Below are positions 7,471 through 16,353 of a DNA stretch of 64,000 nt, piece by piece. The translations under genes and the position numbers were made by a program. The notes under the pieces are model-generated. The model had not been told where the DNA came from and searched no databases. It saw only the letters and a program-made list of their open reading frames with translations. Origin of the DNA: Nocardia bovistercoris (GTDB lineage Bacteria; Actinomycetota; Actinomycetes; Mycobacteriales; Mycobacteriaceae); the NCBI RefSeq assembly GCF_015674855.1, contig NZ_JADMLG010000006.1, positions 62,001 through 126,000 on the forward strand, given 5' to 3'. How positions within the stretch are numbered: the first letter of the stretch is position 1; each line of letters opens with the position of its first letter.

Positions 7471-9309
7471 TCAGAAGTCGTAGGAGGCGACGCCGACGGG
7501 CCCGACTCCGACACACAGGTCGAGCCCCGGCGTGACCGGTCCGACGCGCAGCGCCGATCCGCTGCCGATCACCCGCACGAAGACCGTGTTCAGACCGGGC
7601 CGCACCGGAACCGTGACCACCCGCCCGTACTCGAGCGACACGGTCATGCGGCCTTCGCCACTGGCGAGATAGTTGATCTGCGCGGTCCATTCGTGTTCGA
7701 GCATCGGGCCGTCCAGCGGCAGCGACGCGGGTTGCGGGCCGGGCACGCGGTAGCCGCAGTCGGGGTCGGGACCGGGCAGGACGCTGCGGTTCCACCAGAC
7801 CACGGCGTCCACGAAGCGACCGCTGTCGGCGATCATGCGCAGGCGCGTCGTCGATTCGGCGAACAGACCGGGCGGCGCCACCGGCGCGAGCACCCGTGCG
7901 GCCAGGTTGTCCGGGTAGGCCGTGGGGTTGAGCACGTTCCACGGCACCTCCTGATCCAACAGCGGCACCCCGTCCCAGTGCTCGAGTTCGGCGCGCACGG
8001 TGTTGAGGTAGCCCTCGGTGGGCGTCACCCGCCACGACCGCACGAAGGTGACCGTCGAGATCAGGCAGCTCACCAGGAACAGGGCCGTGAGCGCGACGGC
8101 CACGCGCGCGCCGGGCGTCACGGTGCGCGGTCGCGGTCGGGCGCGGGCGAGGATCGCCATCGCGGCGGCCACGACCACCGCGGCGTCGGCGAAGTAGCGC
8201 AGCGACTGCATCAACTCCCCCGCCGTGTTCGGCCCGGAACGCGCCAACGCCACCGGCAATTGCGCCAGCAGCACGTAACCGACGGCCAGGATCAGCACGG
8301 GGACCACGCGTCGCCGCGCGCGCACCGCCCACGCGGCCGCGGCGATCACCACCGCCCACGACAGCACCATCGCCCACCGGGGCGGATCGGCCCACGGGGT
8401 GGACGGCAGCCAGCGCTCCCACACCCACGGCCCGCCGAGCAACGCGGGCACCAGACCGTAGGAGGTCGCGCCAGGCAGCAGACCGCGCACGTCACCGACG
8501 CTGTGGTGCGCGCCCGAGATCTCGACCGCCGTCAGATAGGCGCCCGCCCAGCAGGCCACCGCGATCCCGGAGCCGATCCACAGCGGCGCGCCGCGGCGGG
8601 CGACCGTGCGCACCGGCCGTTCGCGACGGCCGACATGGAACACCAACACCGCCACCGCGAACGCGACGACCGGCACGAGCACGGCCTTCTCGAAGAACAG
8701 CAGCGCGAATACGAGCACCGCGACGCCGGAGATCGCGTGCCGCACGCGCCGGGTACGCACCAGCAGGACCGCGTCGCCGATCACCCACGCGAGCGCGAAT
8801 TGCAGGGGCAGCGCGTTGAGCGCCGCCGACCACCATGCGAACGCGGTGAGGCTCAGCGGCGCGAACAGGTAGAACACCAACGGGATCAGTGCCGTTCGAC
8901 GCACCCCGACCAGGACGAACACCATGCGCAGCACCGCCAGCGACGCCGCCGCCTGCATGGCGAGCAGCACGGCGACCGGCAGCGCCCACCGCAGTGGCGC
9001 GACCTCGGTGACCACCTTCGTCAGGCCGAAGGCCATCGGCATGAGGTGGCCGTCGTGGTCGAACAGCAGCAGATCCTCCGACAGCAGCGGATAGCGCGCG
9101 GCGCGACTGAACAGGATCAGGTCGTCCCAGTAGAAGTAGCCGCTGCCCGCCACCCACCAGCGCACCAGCAGTTGCGCGACGATCGCGGCGAAGGCGGCCA
9201 CCAGGACGCCGTCGCGGCCGCGGAGCCGATCGCGCCATCGGCGGGGGTCCGGTGCGTGCTCATCCGTTTCGGACGACAGCCGCGAACGAGGGGCGAGCGC
9301 GATATCCAT
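7471..9309 (-). CDS. polytopic membrane protein, GT-C glycosyltransferase-like
   Basis: A 612-residue integral membrane protein with about ten hydrophobic segments in the first 430 residues, followed by a roughly 180-residue extracytoplasmic C-terminal domain. After the first helix the sequence GSGYFYWDDLILFSRA places two acidic residues (Asp62, Asp63) in the first outer loop, the hallmark position of GT-C polyprenyl-phosphate-dependent sugar transferases. The C-terminal part has beta-rich, Trp- and Gly-containing sequence (WWNRSVLPGPDPDCGY). It could transfer a sugar to a cell-wall glycan or lipid. Neither donor nor acceptor can be inferred, and no other wall-assembly gene adjoins it. An alternative is a non-enzymatic membrane protein of unknown role. 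Confidence 0.7.
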   Translation of the reverse strand: MDIALAPRSRLSSETDEHAPDPRRWRDRLRGRDGVLVAAFAAIVAQLLVRWWVAGSGYFYWDDLILFSRAARYPLLSEDLLLFDHDGHLMPMAFGLTKVVTEVAPLRWALPVAVLLAMQAAASLAVLRMVFVLVGVRRTALIPLVFYLFAPLSLTAFAWWSAALNALPLQFALAWVIGDAVLLVRTRRVRHAISGVAVLVFALLFFEKAVLVPVVAFAVAVLVFHVGRRERPVRTVARRGAPLWIGSGIAVACWAGAYLTAVEISGAHHSVGDVRGLLPGATSYGLVPALLGGPWVWERWLPSTPWADPPRWAMVLSWAVVIAAAAWAVRARRRVVPVLILAVGYVLLAQLPVALARSGPNTAGELMQSLRYFADAAVVVAAAMAILARARPRPRTVTPGARVAVALTALFLVSCLISTVTFVRSWRVTPTEGYLNTVRAELEHWDGVPLLDQEVPWNVLNPTAYPDNLAARVLAPVAPPGLFAESTTRLRMIADSGRFVDAVVWWNRSVLPGPDPDCGYRVPGPQPASLPLDGPMLEHEWTAQINYLASGEGRMTVSLEYGRVVTVPVRPGLNTVFVRVIGSGSALRVGPVTPGLDLCVGVGPVGVASYDF

Positions 9310-9369
9310 CGCGTACCACCCTAGCCGGCGACTTGTCGGCGAGCCACGCCCGGGACACGCCGACGCGGT

Positions 9370-9726
9370 TCATCGCAGCGCGGTGATGTCGGCGTAGACG
9401 CGGTAGCCGACGATCGCGCCGTCGCGGATGTCGAGGAAGGTCGCGAATCGCGCGCCGGTGGTGGTCGCGTCGAGCCGCTCGTAGTGCACGGTGCCCTCGC
9501 ATACCGACAGGGGCCCGTCGGCGGCGATGGAGTCGAACTCGTGGCGCATGCTCGCGATGCTCGCGAAGAACGCGCGGTTGGCCTCGATCACGGCCGCGCG
9601 GCCGCGCACGGGTTCGGCGTTGCCGAAGCGGAACACCACGTCTTCGTGGAGGAACCGCCCGAGCGCGTCGGCGTCGCGGCGATCGACCTCGGTGTAGAGG
9701 GCCCTGACGAAATCATCGGTGGTCAT
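9370..9726 (-). CDS. SnoaL/NTF2-like protein
   Basis: A 118-residue SnoaL-like protein starting MTTDDFVRALYTEVDRRDADAL, with a middle VRGRAAVIEANRAFFASI and a C-terminal strand pair ending FLDIRDGAIVGYRVYADI. The start at 9726 has GGAAG about 7 bases upstream; an open extension to 9759 has no such support. The fold is a small cone-shaped binding or isomerase domain. The EamA transporter gene ends 36 bp upstream on the same strand, so the two are probably one transcript. Function beyond the fold is unknown. Confidence 0.82.
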   Translation of the reverse strand: MTTDDFVRALYTEVDRRDADALGRFLHEDVVFRFGNAEPVRGRAAVIEANRAFFASIASMRHEFDSIAADGPLSVCEGTVHYERLDATTTGARFATFLDIRDGAIVGYRVYADITALR

Positions 9727-9762
9727 CTCGTTCTTCCATTCGCCGGATATCTTCGACAAGCG

Positions 9763-10677
9763 TTATACGGCAGCGTTTTCCGGCAACTCGCGCGCACGAG
9801 ACGGTCGTGTTCGACCGGTGAGTTGGGTCGCCAGCACGGCCGCCAGCACCACGGTGAATCCGGCGAGTTGCAGCGGCCCGAACGACTGTCCGAGCACGAC
9901 CACACCGAGTACGGCGGCCACCATCGGGGACAGCAGGCCCAGGATCGCGACCGAGGTCACCGGCAGCACCGCCAGCCCACGGAACCACAGGATGTAGGCG
10001 AGCGCGCCGCCGACGAGTCCGAGCCACAGGTAGCCGAGCAGCGCGGCGGAATCGACCGGCGGGGGCGTCCCCTCGACCAGCAGCGTCACCGGCAGCAGGA
10101 TCACCCCGCCCGCGGTGAGTTGCCAGCCCGCGAACGTGGCGGGCCCGCAGTAGTCGGGTCGGCCCCAGAGTTTGGTGAGCGTCACCCCGAAGGCCATCAC
10201 CACCGCCGCGCCGAGTCCGGCGAGTATCCCGAGCGCGTCGAAGCGGGCGGCGGGTCCGAGCACCACCATGGCGACGCCGACCGCGCCCGCGGCCGCCCAT
10301 CCCAGCCGCGCGATCGACGGCCGTTCCCGCAGCACCAGCACCGCGAGCACGGCGACGACGGTGGGCGCGAGGGCCGCGACCGTCGCGGCGACTCCACCGG
10401 GCAGGCGCTGCGCGGCCACGAACAGCAGCGGGAAGAACAGTCCGATATTGAGCGCGCCGAGCACCGCCGACCGCCACCACCATTCGCCGCGCGGGGCGGT
10501 GCGCGAGAAGGCGAGTACGAGCAGTCCGGCGGGCAGCGCCCGCGCCAGCGCGGCGAACAGCGGGTGACCGGGTGGCAGCAGTTCGGTGGTGACGACGTAG
10601 GTGGTGCCCCAGACCATCGGCGCGAGCGCGGTTTTCGCGATGCGCGCCGCAGGCCCGGCGCTCGGGATCGAATTCAC
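9763..10677 (-). CDS. EamA/DMT family exporter
   Basis: A 304-residue membrane protein with ten predicted helices arranged as two EamA repeats. Recognisable motifs are MVWGTTYVVTTELLPPGHP in helix 1, ERPSIARLGWAAAGAVGVAMVV, and near the end of the second repeat SPMVAAVLGVVVLGQSFGPLQLAG. Members export amino acids, metabolites or drugs. GTG at 10677 is preferred over the more upstream frame start at 10719, because it begins the usual short cytoplasmic leader and leaves an 79-bp promoter region before the divergent LysR gene at 10757. The palindrome at 10736-10750 suggests LysR control. The exported compound is unknown. Confidence 0.87.
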   Translation of the reverse strand: MNSIPSAGPAARIAKTALAPMVWGTTYVVTTELLPPGHPLFAALARALPAGLLVLAFSRTAPRGEWWWRSAVLGALNIGLFFPLLFVAAQRLPGGVAATVAALAPTVVAVLAVLVLRERPSIARLGWAAAGAVGVAMVVLGPAARFDALGILAGLGAAVVMAFGVTLTKLWGRPDYCGPATFAGWQLTAGGVILLPVTLLVEGTPPPVDSAALLGYLWLGLVGGALAYILWFRGLAVLPVTSVAILGLLSPMVAAVLGVVVLGQSFGPLQLAGFTVVLAAVLATQLTGRTRPSRARELPENAAV

Positions 10678-10735
10678 GGTCTCAGTCTCGATCCGCACCC
10701 GTCGATGAGTCCAACACATGATTGCGATCGGATTG

Positions 10736-10750
10736 ATCGTGATTCACGAT
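10736..10750. promoter_or_regulatory. 15-bp palindrome, probable LysR operator
   Basis: ATCGTGATTCACGAT is a perfect palindrome around a central T and lies 6 bp before the LysR start codon. It has the T-N11-A form of LysR sites and sits between divergent LysR and EamA genes. Confidence 0.7.
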
Positions 10751-10756
10751 TGATCC

Positions 10757-11632
10757 ATGGAATTGCAGCACCTTCGGTACGTCCTGGCCGTGGCCGAGAC
10801 GCGGAACTTCACCCGCGCGGCCGAGCGGTGCTTCGTCGCCCAGTCCGCGCTGAGTCATCAGATCGCGCGACTGGAGAAGGAACTCGGCGCCCGGCTGTTC
10901 GACCGCACCAGCCGCAGGGTCCGCCTCACCCCGGCGGGCGAGGCGCTGTTGCCCGCGGCGCGGCGTTGCGTCGAGGCCGCCGAACGCGCCGCCGCCGATG
11001 TGGCCGCAGCCGTCGGTGAGATACGCGGACGGTTGACGATCGGGGTGATTCCCACCGTCGCCGCCGTCGACATCCCGGACCTGTTGCGCGAGTTCCACCG
11101 TCGATATCCGCAGGTCAAGGTCGGGTTGCGGGACGGGCCGAGCGGCCGGTTGACCGAACTCGTCCGTGACGGAGCGATCGATCTCGCCTTTCTCGGACTT
11201 CCCGCGTCGCAACAACCTTCGGGAGTGCACAGCCACGCGTTCGCCGAAGACCGGCTCGTCGCGGTGGTCGCCCCCGGTCATCCCCTCACCGAGCACGCCG
11301 AAGTCGACATGGTGACGCTGGCCGCCGAGGTCTTCGTCGACTTTCCGCCCGGAAGCGGCGGCCGTGCCCAATCCGATCAGGCGTTCGCGGCCGCGGACCT
11401 GAGCCGCGATGTCGCCTTCGAGGTCACGACAGCCGAACTCATGGCGGGTCTCATTCGCGCCGAACTCTGCATCGGCCTGTTGTCGGCCACCTTCACGTCC
11501 CGACTCACCGGAATCGCGACCATACCCGTGCGCGAAGGTCCGACGCGCGTGGAACATCTGGTGTGGAGCACGGCGGGACCGACGCCTGCCGCCACGGCCT
11601 TTCTCGACCTCGTCGGTGTCGCGTTCACCTGA
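10757..11632 (+). CDS. LysR family transcriptional regulator
   Basis: A 291-residue LysR-type regulator. The winged helix-turn-helix is residues 1-60 (MELQHLRYVLAVAETRNFTRAAERCFVAQSALSHQIARLEKELGARLFDR in overlapping pieces), followed by a linker helix and a periplasmic-binding-protein-like effector domain starting at about residue 90 (RLTIGVIPT). It is divergent from the EamA exporter gene, the classical arrangement for a LysR regulator of an efflux gene. The operator-like palindrome at 10736-10750 lies between the two. The start ATG matches the family start exactly. The effector is unknown. Confidence 0.92.
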   Translation: MELQHLRYVLAVAETRNFTRAAERCFVAQSALSHQIARLEKELGARLFDRTSRRVRLTPAGEALLPAARRCVEAAERAAADVAAAVGEIRGRLTIGVIPTVAAVDIPDLLREFHRRYPQVKVGLRDGPSGRLTELVRDGAIDLAFLGLPASQQPSGVHSHAFAEDRLVAVVAPGHPLTEHAEVDMVTLAAEVFVDFPPGSGGRAQSDQAFAAADLSRDVAFEVTTAELMAGLIRAELCIGLLSATFTSRLTGIATIPVREGPTRVEHLVWSTAGPTPAATAFLDLVGVAFT

Positions 11633-11829
11633 CGAGCGGCCTCGCCCCGCCGGTGTGTCAGCGGTCCTGACCCTCGCGCCGCGCGGGTTGTCCGGCGGCG
11701 CGGAACACCGGGGGACGGTCCGCGTCCGGCGACGGGGGCGCGTGGTCGGTCCGAGCCGGTTCTATCCGGCGACTGAACAGCTTCGAGTGATCTTCGTGCA
11801 CGTGGTGTGTTCCTTGGTCTGTCGAGAGG

Positions 11830-12312
11830 TCATCGTGACGGCTCGGGCGCCGCGGCGCCGCCGACGACGACTCGGCGCATCGCCGCGTTCGCCACGTCGG
11901 CGGGGGTGTCGTGCGAGAGAACCAGCAGGCTCATTCGTTGGCCGTTGGTGCCTGCCAGTTCCATGACATCGGCGGGTTGGTCGGACGCCGGACCGGTGAC
12001 GTGAACGTCGTCGGAAGCGTCCACCCGACGTTGATCCAGACTCAGCTGATTCCAGTCGAATCGGATCCACGCGGTGGGGCCGAGCCGGTAGGTCAGCGCG
12101 GCGATGAGATCGTGCACCTCGGCGGTGAGGTTGCCGGTCCACGGCCACCACACCCCGTCGACTTCGCGCGGGTCGGATTCCGCGGGTGAGCTCAGCGTCA
12201 ATCGAGGGGTTCGTGTCGGATCCCCGAACGGTTGCCGCTTTCGCCGGGCATCATCGCCGGTGGCCATGTCGTAGTGGTTGGTGATCGGGCGTCGCGCGCC
12301 GGAAACGTTCAT
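11830..12312 (-). CDS. DUF5994 family protein
   Basis: A 160-residue protein recognisable as DUF5994 by RLTLSSP near residue 37, then VDGVWWPWTGNLTAEVHDLIAALTYRLG, the IRFDWNQLSLDQRR segment and a late VLSHDTPADVANAAMRR. The family is common and often multi-copy in Mycobacterium, Nocardia and Streptomyces, and its function is not established. No signal peptide or membrane segment is seen. The ATG at 12312 follows a purine-rich AGGGAGAAT stretch, which supports the start. The gene is divergent from the TetR gene at 12626 across about 310 bp. Confidence 0.8.
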   Translation of the reverse strand: MNVSGARRPITNHYDMATGDDARRKRQPFGDPTRTPRLTLSSPAESDPREVDGVWWPWTGNLTAEVHDLIAALTYRLGPTAWIRFDWNQLSLDQRRVDASDDVHVTGPASDQPADVMELAGTNGQRMSLLVLSHDTPADVANAAMRRVVVGGAAAPEPSR

Positions 12313-12625
12313 CGGATTCTCCCTGCTGTCTCGTGATCAGCCGATCACGGTGGGGCCGATCGGCCCCGGCACGCCGCCGACTCGTCGGACGGGGTCGAGA
12401 TCGCGATTCCCGCCCGCGCCACGGACGGACGACCACGGATTCGGCCTGTGAGCGCCGCGCCTGTTCTCGTTCACACGCGAAATCGCGGAACACGACCGGC
12501 ATGAGAGGACGCCGACCCGAACTGTCGCAGGAGTAGAACCGTCGACACGGCGGGCGCACCTCGCTCCATCGAGTAGACACCTCACGCCCTCATATGTCAA
12601 CATCGTAGACCTACAGGAGGTGGAT
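12313..12625. other. divergent promoter region
   Basis: About 310 bp between DUF5994 and TetR. The right end carries tgtcaac at 12595-12601 and the short palindrome GTAGACCTAC at 12605-12614, just before AGGAGG at 12615-12620. Related words (tgtcaac, GTAGAC, CAGG) recur before the desaturase gene at 13390-13423. Nothing coding is seen. Confidence 0.45.
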
Positions 12626-13381
12626 GTGCCGACGGAAACATCCGATCCGCGCGGCGGTTCTCGCCGCCGCTCGCCCAACGCGCCGCGCGGTCCGATCACA
12701 CGGGAGACGGTGCTGCACGCGGCACTGGATCTCATCGACCGAGACGGCGTCGACGCCCTGTCCATGCGACGTCTCGCCGAGGCGGTCGACCGTGATCCGA
12801 TGGTCATCTACCGACACCTGCCCAACAAAGCCGCGGTTCTGGACGGAATAGCCGAACTGGTGCTCGCCGAACTGGACGTCGACGCGAGCGATCCGGATTG
12901 GGCGAATCGCCTGCGCGTGGTCGCCAGGGATTTCCGCCGCCTGGCCCTGCGGCATCCGCGCGCGATTCCGCTGCTGGTCACCCGCCCGATCGGGATTCCG
13001 CTCGGATCACAGCCGCTGTCGGTGACCAAGCCGCTCGAGGGCGTGCTCGCTCTGCTGACACGTGCGGGATTCTCCGATACCGACGCGTTGCACGTGTATC
13101 GCGCGCTGTTCGCCTACCTCTACGGGCATGTGCTCAACGAATTGCAGGAGGTCGTGGAGCGCCCCGACGAGACCGACGACGTGCTGCGCCTCGGGCTGTA
13201 CCGGCTACCGCTGGCGGACTTTCCCACGGTGCGCCGACTCGCGCCGGTGCTCGCCGCCTACGACGGAGCCGCCGAACTGGAGCGCGGCATGGACATCCTG
13301 CTGACCGGTTTGACCACGGCGATGCATACACCGGGACGGGGCTCAGCGACGCTCGCGCCCCCACCTCGCAACCGTCGCTGA
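12626..13381 (+). CDS. TetR family regulator (TetR_C_1 type)
   Basis: A 251-residue TetR regulator. The N-terminal domain ITRETVLHAALDLIDRDGVDALSMRRLAEAVDRDPMVIYRHL lies at about residues 24-65. The long C-terminal domain (LRVVARDFRRLALRHPRAIPLLV, then YRALFAYLYGHVLNELQ) belongs to the tetracycline-repressor-like C-terminal group. The GTG at 12626 is chosen because AGGAGG ends 5 bases before it; the GTG at 12620 lies inside that ribosome site. The desaturase gene follows 165 bp downstream on the same strand, with similar words in both promoter regions, so the desaturase is the likely target. Confidence 0.87.
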   Translation: MPTETSDPRGGSRRRSPNAPRGPITRETVLHAALDLIDRDGVDALSMRRLAEAVDRDPMVIYRHLPNKAAVLDGIAELVLAELDVDASDPDWANRLRVVARDFRRLALRHPRAIPLLVTRPIGIPLGSQPLSVTKPLEGVLALLTRAGFSDTDALHVYRALFAYLYGHVLNELQEVVERPDETDDVLRLGLYRLPLADFPTVRRLAPVLAAYDGAAELERGMDILLTGLTTAMHTPGRGSATLAPPPRNRR

Positions 13382-13389
13382 GTCGCTTC

Positions 13390-13423
13390 TGTCAACACTG
13401 ACGAACTACACTGTAGACTTCAG
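13390..13423. promoter_or_regulatory. desaturase promoter words shared with TetR promoter
   Basis: tgtcaac at 13390-13396, the palindrome CTACACTGTAG at 13406-13416 and GTAGACTTCAGG at 13413-13424 resemble tgtcaac and GTAGACCTACAGG before the TetR gene. GTCAAC and TAGACT (13414-13419) have a 17-bp spacing and could form a promoter. The match is imperfect, so this is a candidate only. Confidence 0.4.
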
Positions 13424-13546
13424 GTAACCGCCCTCGACGACGATGTTCCACGACGGTCGATCGTTCCCGTTCGTGACCGCGACCATCGTCCGCATCCGGC
13501 GCCGCCGAGGTGTTCGAGCAAATCCACAGATCCGAGGACACCGCCC

Positions 13547-14755
13547 ATGGCGATCACCGACGTACCCGCCTACGCACACCTGAGTCCAGCCGATATCGAA
13601 GCGCTCGGACGAGAGCTCGACGCGATCGAACTCGAGGTCCGCGAGAGCCTCGGCGCGAACGACGCGAGATATATCCGCCGAACCATCGCGTTCCAGCGCC
13701 TGCTGGATCTCGGCGCCAGACTGTCGATCGCACGCGGCCGATCGCGAACCGGGTGGATGCTGGGAGTCCTGGCGCTCGCGACCGCCAAGAGCATCGAGAA
13801 CATGGAGATCGGGCACAACGTGTGCCATGGCCAATGGGATTGGCTGAACGATCCCGAAATCCATTCCAGCACATGGGAATGGGACATGCTCGGAGTCTCC
13901 GCACACTGGCGCTACTCGCACAATTACCGGCACCACGTGTTCACCAACGTCGTCGGCATGGACGACGACATCGGATTCGGTGTCATGCGAGTCACCCGTG
14001 ACCAGCCGTGGCGTCCCACGCTACTTCTGCAACCGATCCAGAACCTGTTGCTCGCGCTCACCTTCGAGTGGGGTATCGCGGCGCACAGCTACTACGCCGA
14101 ACGTGATCGCGCCGCCGGGACCGACCGCGCGCGCGAACCGCTGCGCGCGCTGGTCACCAAGATCGCTCGTCAGACGGCCAAGGACTACCTGCTGTTCCCG
14201 CTGCTCACCGGACGGCGTTGGAAGCGCACGCTCCTCGCGGATCTCACCGCCAACATCTTGCGAAACATGTGGGCCTACCTGGTGATCTTCTGTGGCCATT
14301 TCCCCGACGGCGCCGAGAAGTTCACCACCGGCGTCGTGGATGCCGAGACGAAGCCGGAGTGGTATCTGCGTCAGATGCTCGGCACCGCCAACTTCGACGC
14401 GGGCCCCGCCATGAGCTTCCTCAGCGGTCATCTGTGTCACCAGATCGAACATCACCTGTTTCCCGATCTGCCGAGCAACCGCTACCCCGAGATCGCCGTG
14501 CGCGTGCGCGAACTGTGCCGGAAATACGACCTCCCCTACACCACAGGACCACTGCTGCGCCAATACCTGCTGACCATGCGGACCATCCACAAGCTTGCCC
14601 TGCCCGACCGGTTCCTCACCGCCACTTCCGACGACGCTCCGGAAACCGCCTCGGAGCACAAGTTCGTCCACCAACGCGCCGACCGCTCCGCCGCCGCGAA
14701 CCGGCCGCGCCGAGGTCTGGTCACGGCACTGCGCGCCGCGTCTTCCGCGAGGTAA
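13547..14755 (+). CDS. acyl-CoA/fatty acid desaturase
   Basis: A 402-residue membrane-bound di-iron desaturase. The three histidine boxes are HNVCH at 90-94, HNYRHH at 125-130 and HQIEHH at 298-303, the last being diagnostic. They bind the two irons that abstract hydrogen from a fatty acyl chain. The C-terminal FPDLPSNRYPEIAVRVRELCRKYDLPY is typical of the DesA3-like acyl-CoA delta-9 group of mycobacteria. Electrons would come from an oxidoreductase such as the DesA3 partner, which is not in this window. The ATG at 13547 is preceded by GAGGACA. It lies downstream of a TetR gene that is its likely regulator. Confidence 0.92.
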   Translation: MAITDVPAYAHLSPADIEALGRELDAIELEVRESLGANDARYIRRTIAFQRLLDLGARLSIARGRSRTGWMLGVLALATAKSIENMEIGHNVCHGQWDWLNDPEIHSSTWEWDMLGVSAHWRYSHNYRHHVFTNVVGMDDDIGFGVMRVTRDQPWRPTLLLQPIQNLLLALTFEWGIAAHSYYAERDRAAGTDRAREPLRALVTKIARQTAKDYLLFPLLTGRRWKRTLLADLTANILRNMWAYLVIFCGHFPDGAEKFTTGVVDAETKPEWYLRQMLGTANFDAGPAMSFLSGHLCHQIEHHLFPDLPSNRYPEIAVRVRELCRKYDLPYTTGPLLRQYLLTMRTIHKLALPDRFLTATSDDAPETASEHKFVHQRADRSAAANRPRRGLVTALRAASSAR

Positions 14756-14795
14756 CCCGCCCACCGAGCGGATGTGCTCGCACGGCAGGTCGTTC

Positions 14796-16244
14796 CTACT
14801 CGCCCGCCAACGCCCTGATATCGGGCAGGTTCCCGATACGCCTGCCCGCCGGACTTCCCGGCGCCGAGACCTGCGGCGACCCGGTGGCGCGCAGCAGTGC
14901 GCGCACCTCGGCGGGCGTGCGCGGTCCGGCACCGTGTGCGGCGATGCCTTGACCGCACACGATGGCGCCGACGACGATCGGGGCCGCGCCGGAGGTGCCA
15001 CTGAACACGTCGGTGTACCAGTAGTCCTCGTCACCGCCGCCTTGGAGGTCGCCGTATCCGGTGGTGGTGACCTCGAGTCCCCAGCCCTGTGCGTCCAGGC
15101 GGGCGCCGTGGTTGGAGAAGGCGAGGCGCGAGAGCGCGGGTCCGTGGTCGCGGTCGTGCACGCCCGGCGGCGGTGCGCCCGCGCCGACGAGGATCGCGCC
15201 GGAATCGTGGTCGCCGCCGCGCAGCGGGTTGCGCCAGGTGGACGGGAAGTCGGCGGGGGCCAGATCGTAGAGCGCGGCGTCGAGATCCTCGCCGCCGTTA
15301 CCCGCGGCCTCCACCACCACGACGCCGCGCGCCACCGCGTAGCCGATCGCGGCCAGGTCGTCGGGCCACCATTCGACGGGGAGATATCCGGCCTGATCGG
15401 CGCGGTTGCGGAAGTCGTGACGCGGACCGGGCCGGTGCAGTTCGAGCAGGATCACATCGCCGGGGCCGAGCGCGTCGGCGGCCGAGCGGATCGCGAGAGC
15501 CGACCCGCCGCCGAAGATCGACATCGCGCTCACGGTCGCGTCGGGCGCGATGCCGGTGATGCCGAATCCGCCGACGCCGCCGCCGATCACGCCAGCCACG
15601 GCGGTGCCGTGATTGCGCCAGTCCTCGTCGCCGCGCGGCTCACCGCCCAGTATCCCGCCGCGCTTGCCGGTGAGCCCTTCGTGGGTGAACCGCCACGCGC
15701 CTTCGATATCGATCACCCGCACGCCCGCGCCGCGCCCGCCGGGCTGTGTCCAGGCCCGTCGCGCGTCGATACCGTGCGGGGCGGGGTCGAGGTAGCTCTG
15801 GCGCGCGCGGAAATCCGGGGTGACCGACGGCACCGGCGCCAGGGACCGGCGCGGCATCGGCAGCGGCGCGATCGGCAGTTCGGTCGCGGGTTTGACGTAG
15901 GCGCCGTCGACGAGGTCGTCCTCGCGTAGCCGGTGCGCGAGAGTTTCGAGGTCGAAACCCGCGTCGCGCACGGTGAAATAGTTCAGGAACCGCCCCGCCA
16001 CGGACTCCTGCGCGGTGGCGGCCAGTTTGTCCGAGAGTCGGTCGGCGGGCCCGAAGATTCGCGTCAACCGGGCTCCCGGCGGCAGCAGTCCGGTGAGTCG
16101 CGCTTCGGCCGCGACACTCTCGCGCAGGGTGCTCGCCGCGAGCGGAACGGCCGCCCCGTGGGTGACCACGATCAGTTCCGCGGGCGCGGGCCGCGTTCCC
16201 GAAACCGCGGAAAGCGAACTGCGGCGCTGATCGGTGGGTCCCAT
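14796..16244 (-). CDS. S8 family serine peptidase, no signal peptide
   Basis: A 482-residue subtilisin-type peptidase. The catalytic residues are visible: Asp179 in VIDIEGAW, His212 in NHGTAVAGVIGG, the oxyanion Asn316 in AAGNGG and Ser418 in FSGTSGAAP. The first 150 residues form a separate domain, with ELIVVTHGAAVP and RIFGPADRLSDKLAATAQ, that resembles no inhibitor domain I can name. There is no signal peptide, membrane anchor or C-terminal sorting feature, so the enzyme appears cytoplasmic or exported by another route. It is therefore unlike mycosins. The gene has no obvious partner; a TetR gene ends 109 bp upstream on the same strand. Confidence 0.85.
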   Translation of the reverse strand: MGPTDQRRSSLSAVSGTRPAPAELIVVTHGAAVPLAASTLRESVAAEARLTGLLPPGARLTRIFGPADRLSDKLAATAQESVAGRFLNYFTVRDAGFDLETLAHRLREDDLVDGAYVKPATELPIAPLPMPRRSLAPVPSVTPDFRARQSYLDPAPHGIDARRAWTQPGGRGAGVRVIDIEGAWRFTHEGLTGKRGGILGGEPRGDEDWRNHGTAVAGVIGGGVGGFGITGIAPDATVSAMSIFGGGSALAIRSAADALGPGDVILLELHRPGPRHDFRNRADQAGYLPVEWWPDDLAAIGYAVARGVVVVEAAGNGGEDLDAALYDLAPADFPSTWRNPLRGGDHDSGAILVGAGAPPPGVHDRDHGPALSRLAFSNHGARLDAQGWGLEVTTTGYGDLQGGGDEDYWYTDVFSGTSGAAPIVVGAIVCGQGIAAHGAGPRTPAEVRALLRATGSPQVSAPGSPAGRRIGNLPDIRALAGE

Positions 16245-16353
16245 CTACCCAGTGAACCCGTTGTCGGCACGGCGTGCCAGTCGAATCGCGGATCGTCCGG
16301 TCACCGAAATCGCCTGCGCGATCTCGCGGTCACCGGCCGGTGTCGGGTTCGGC

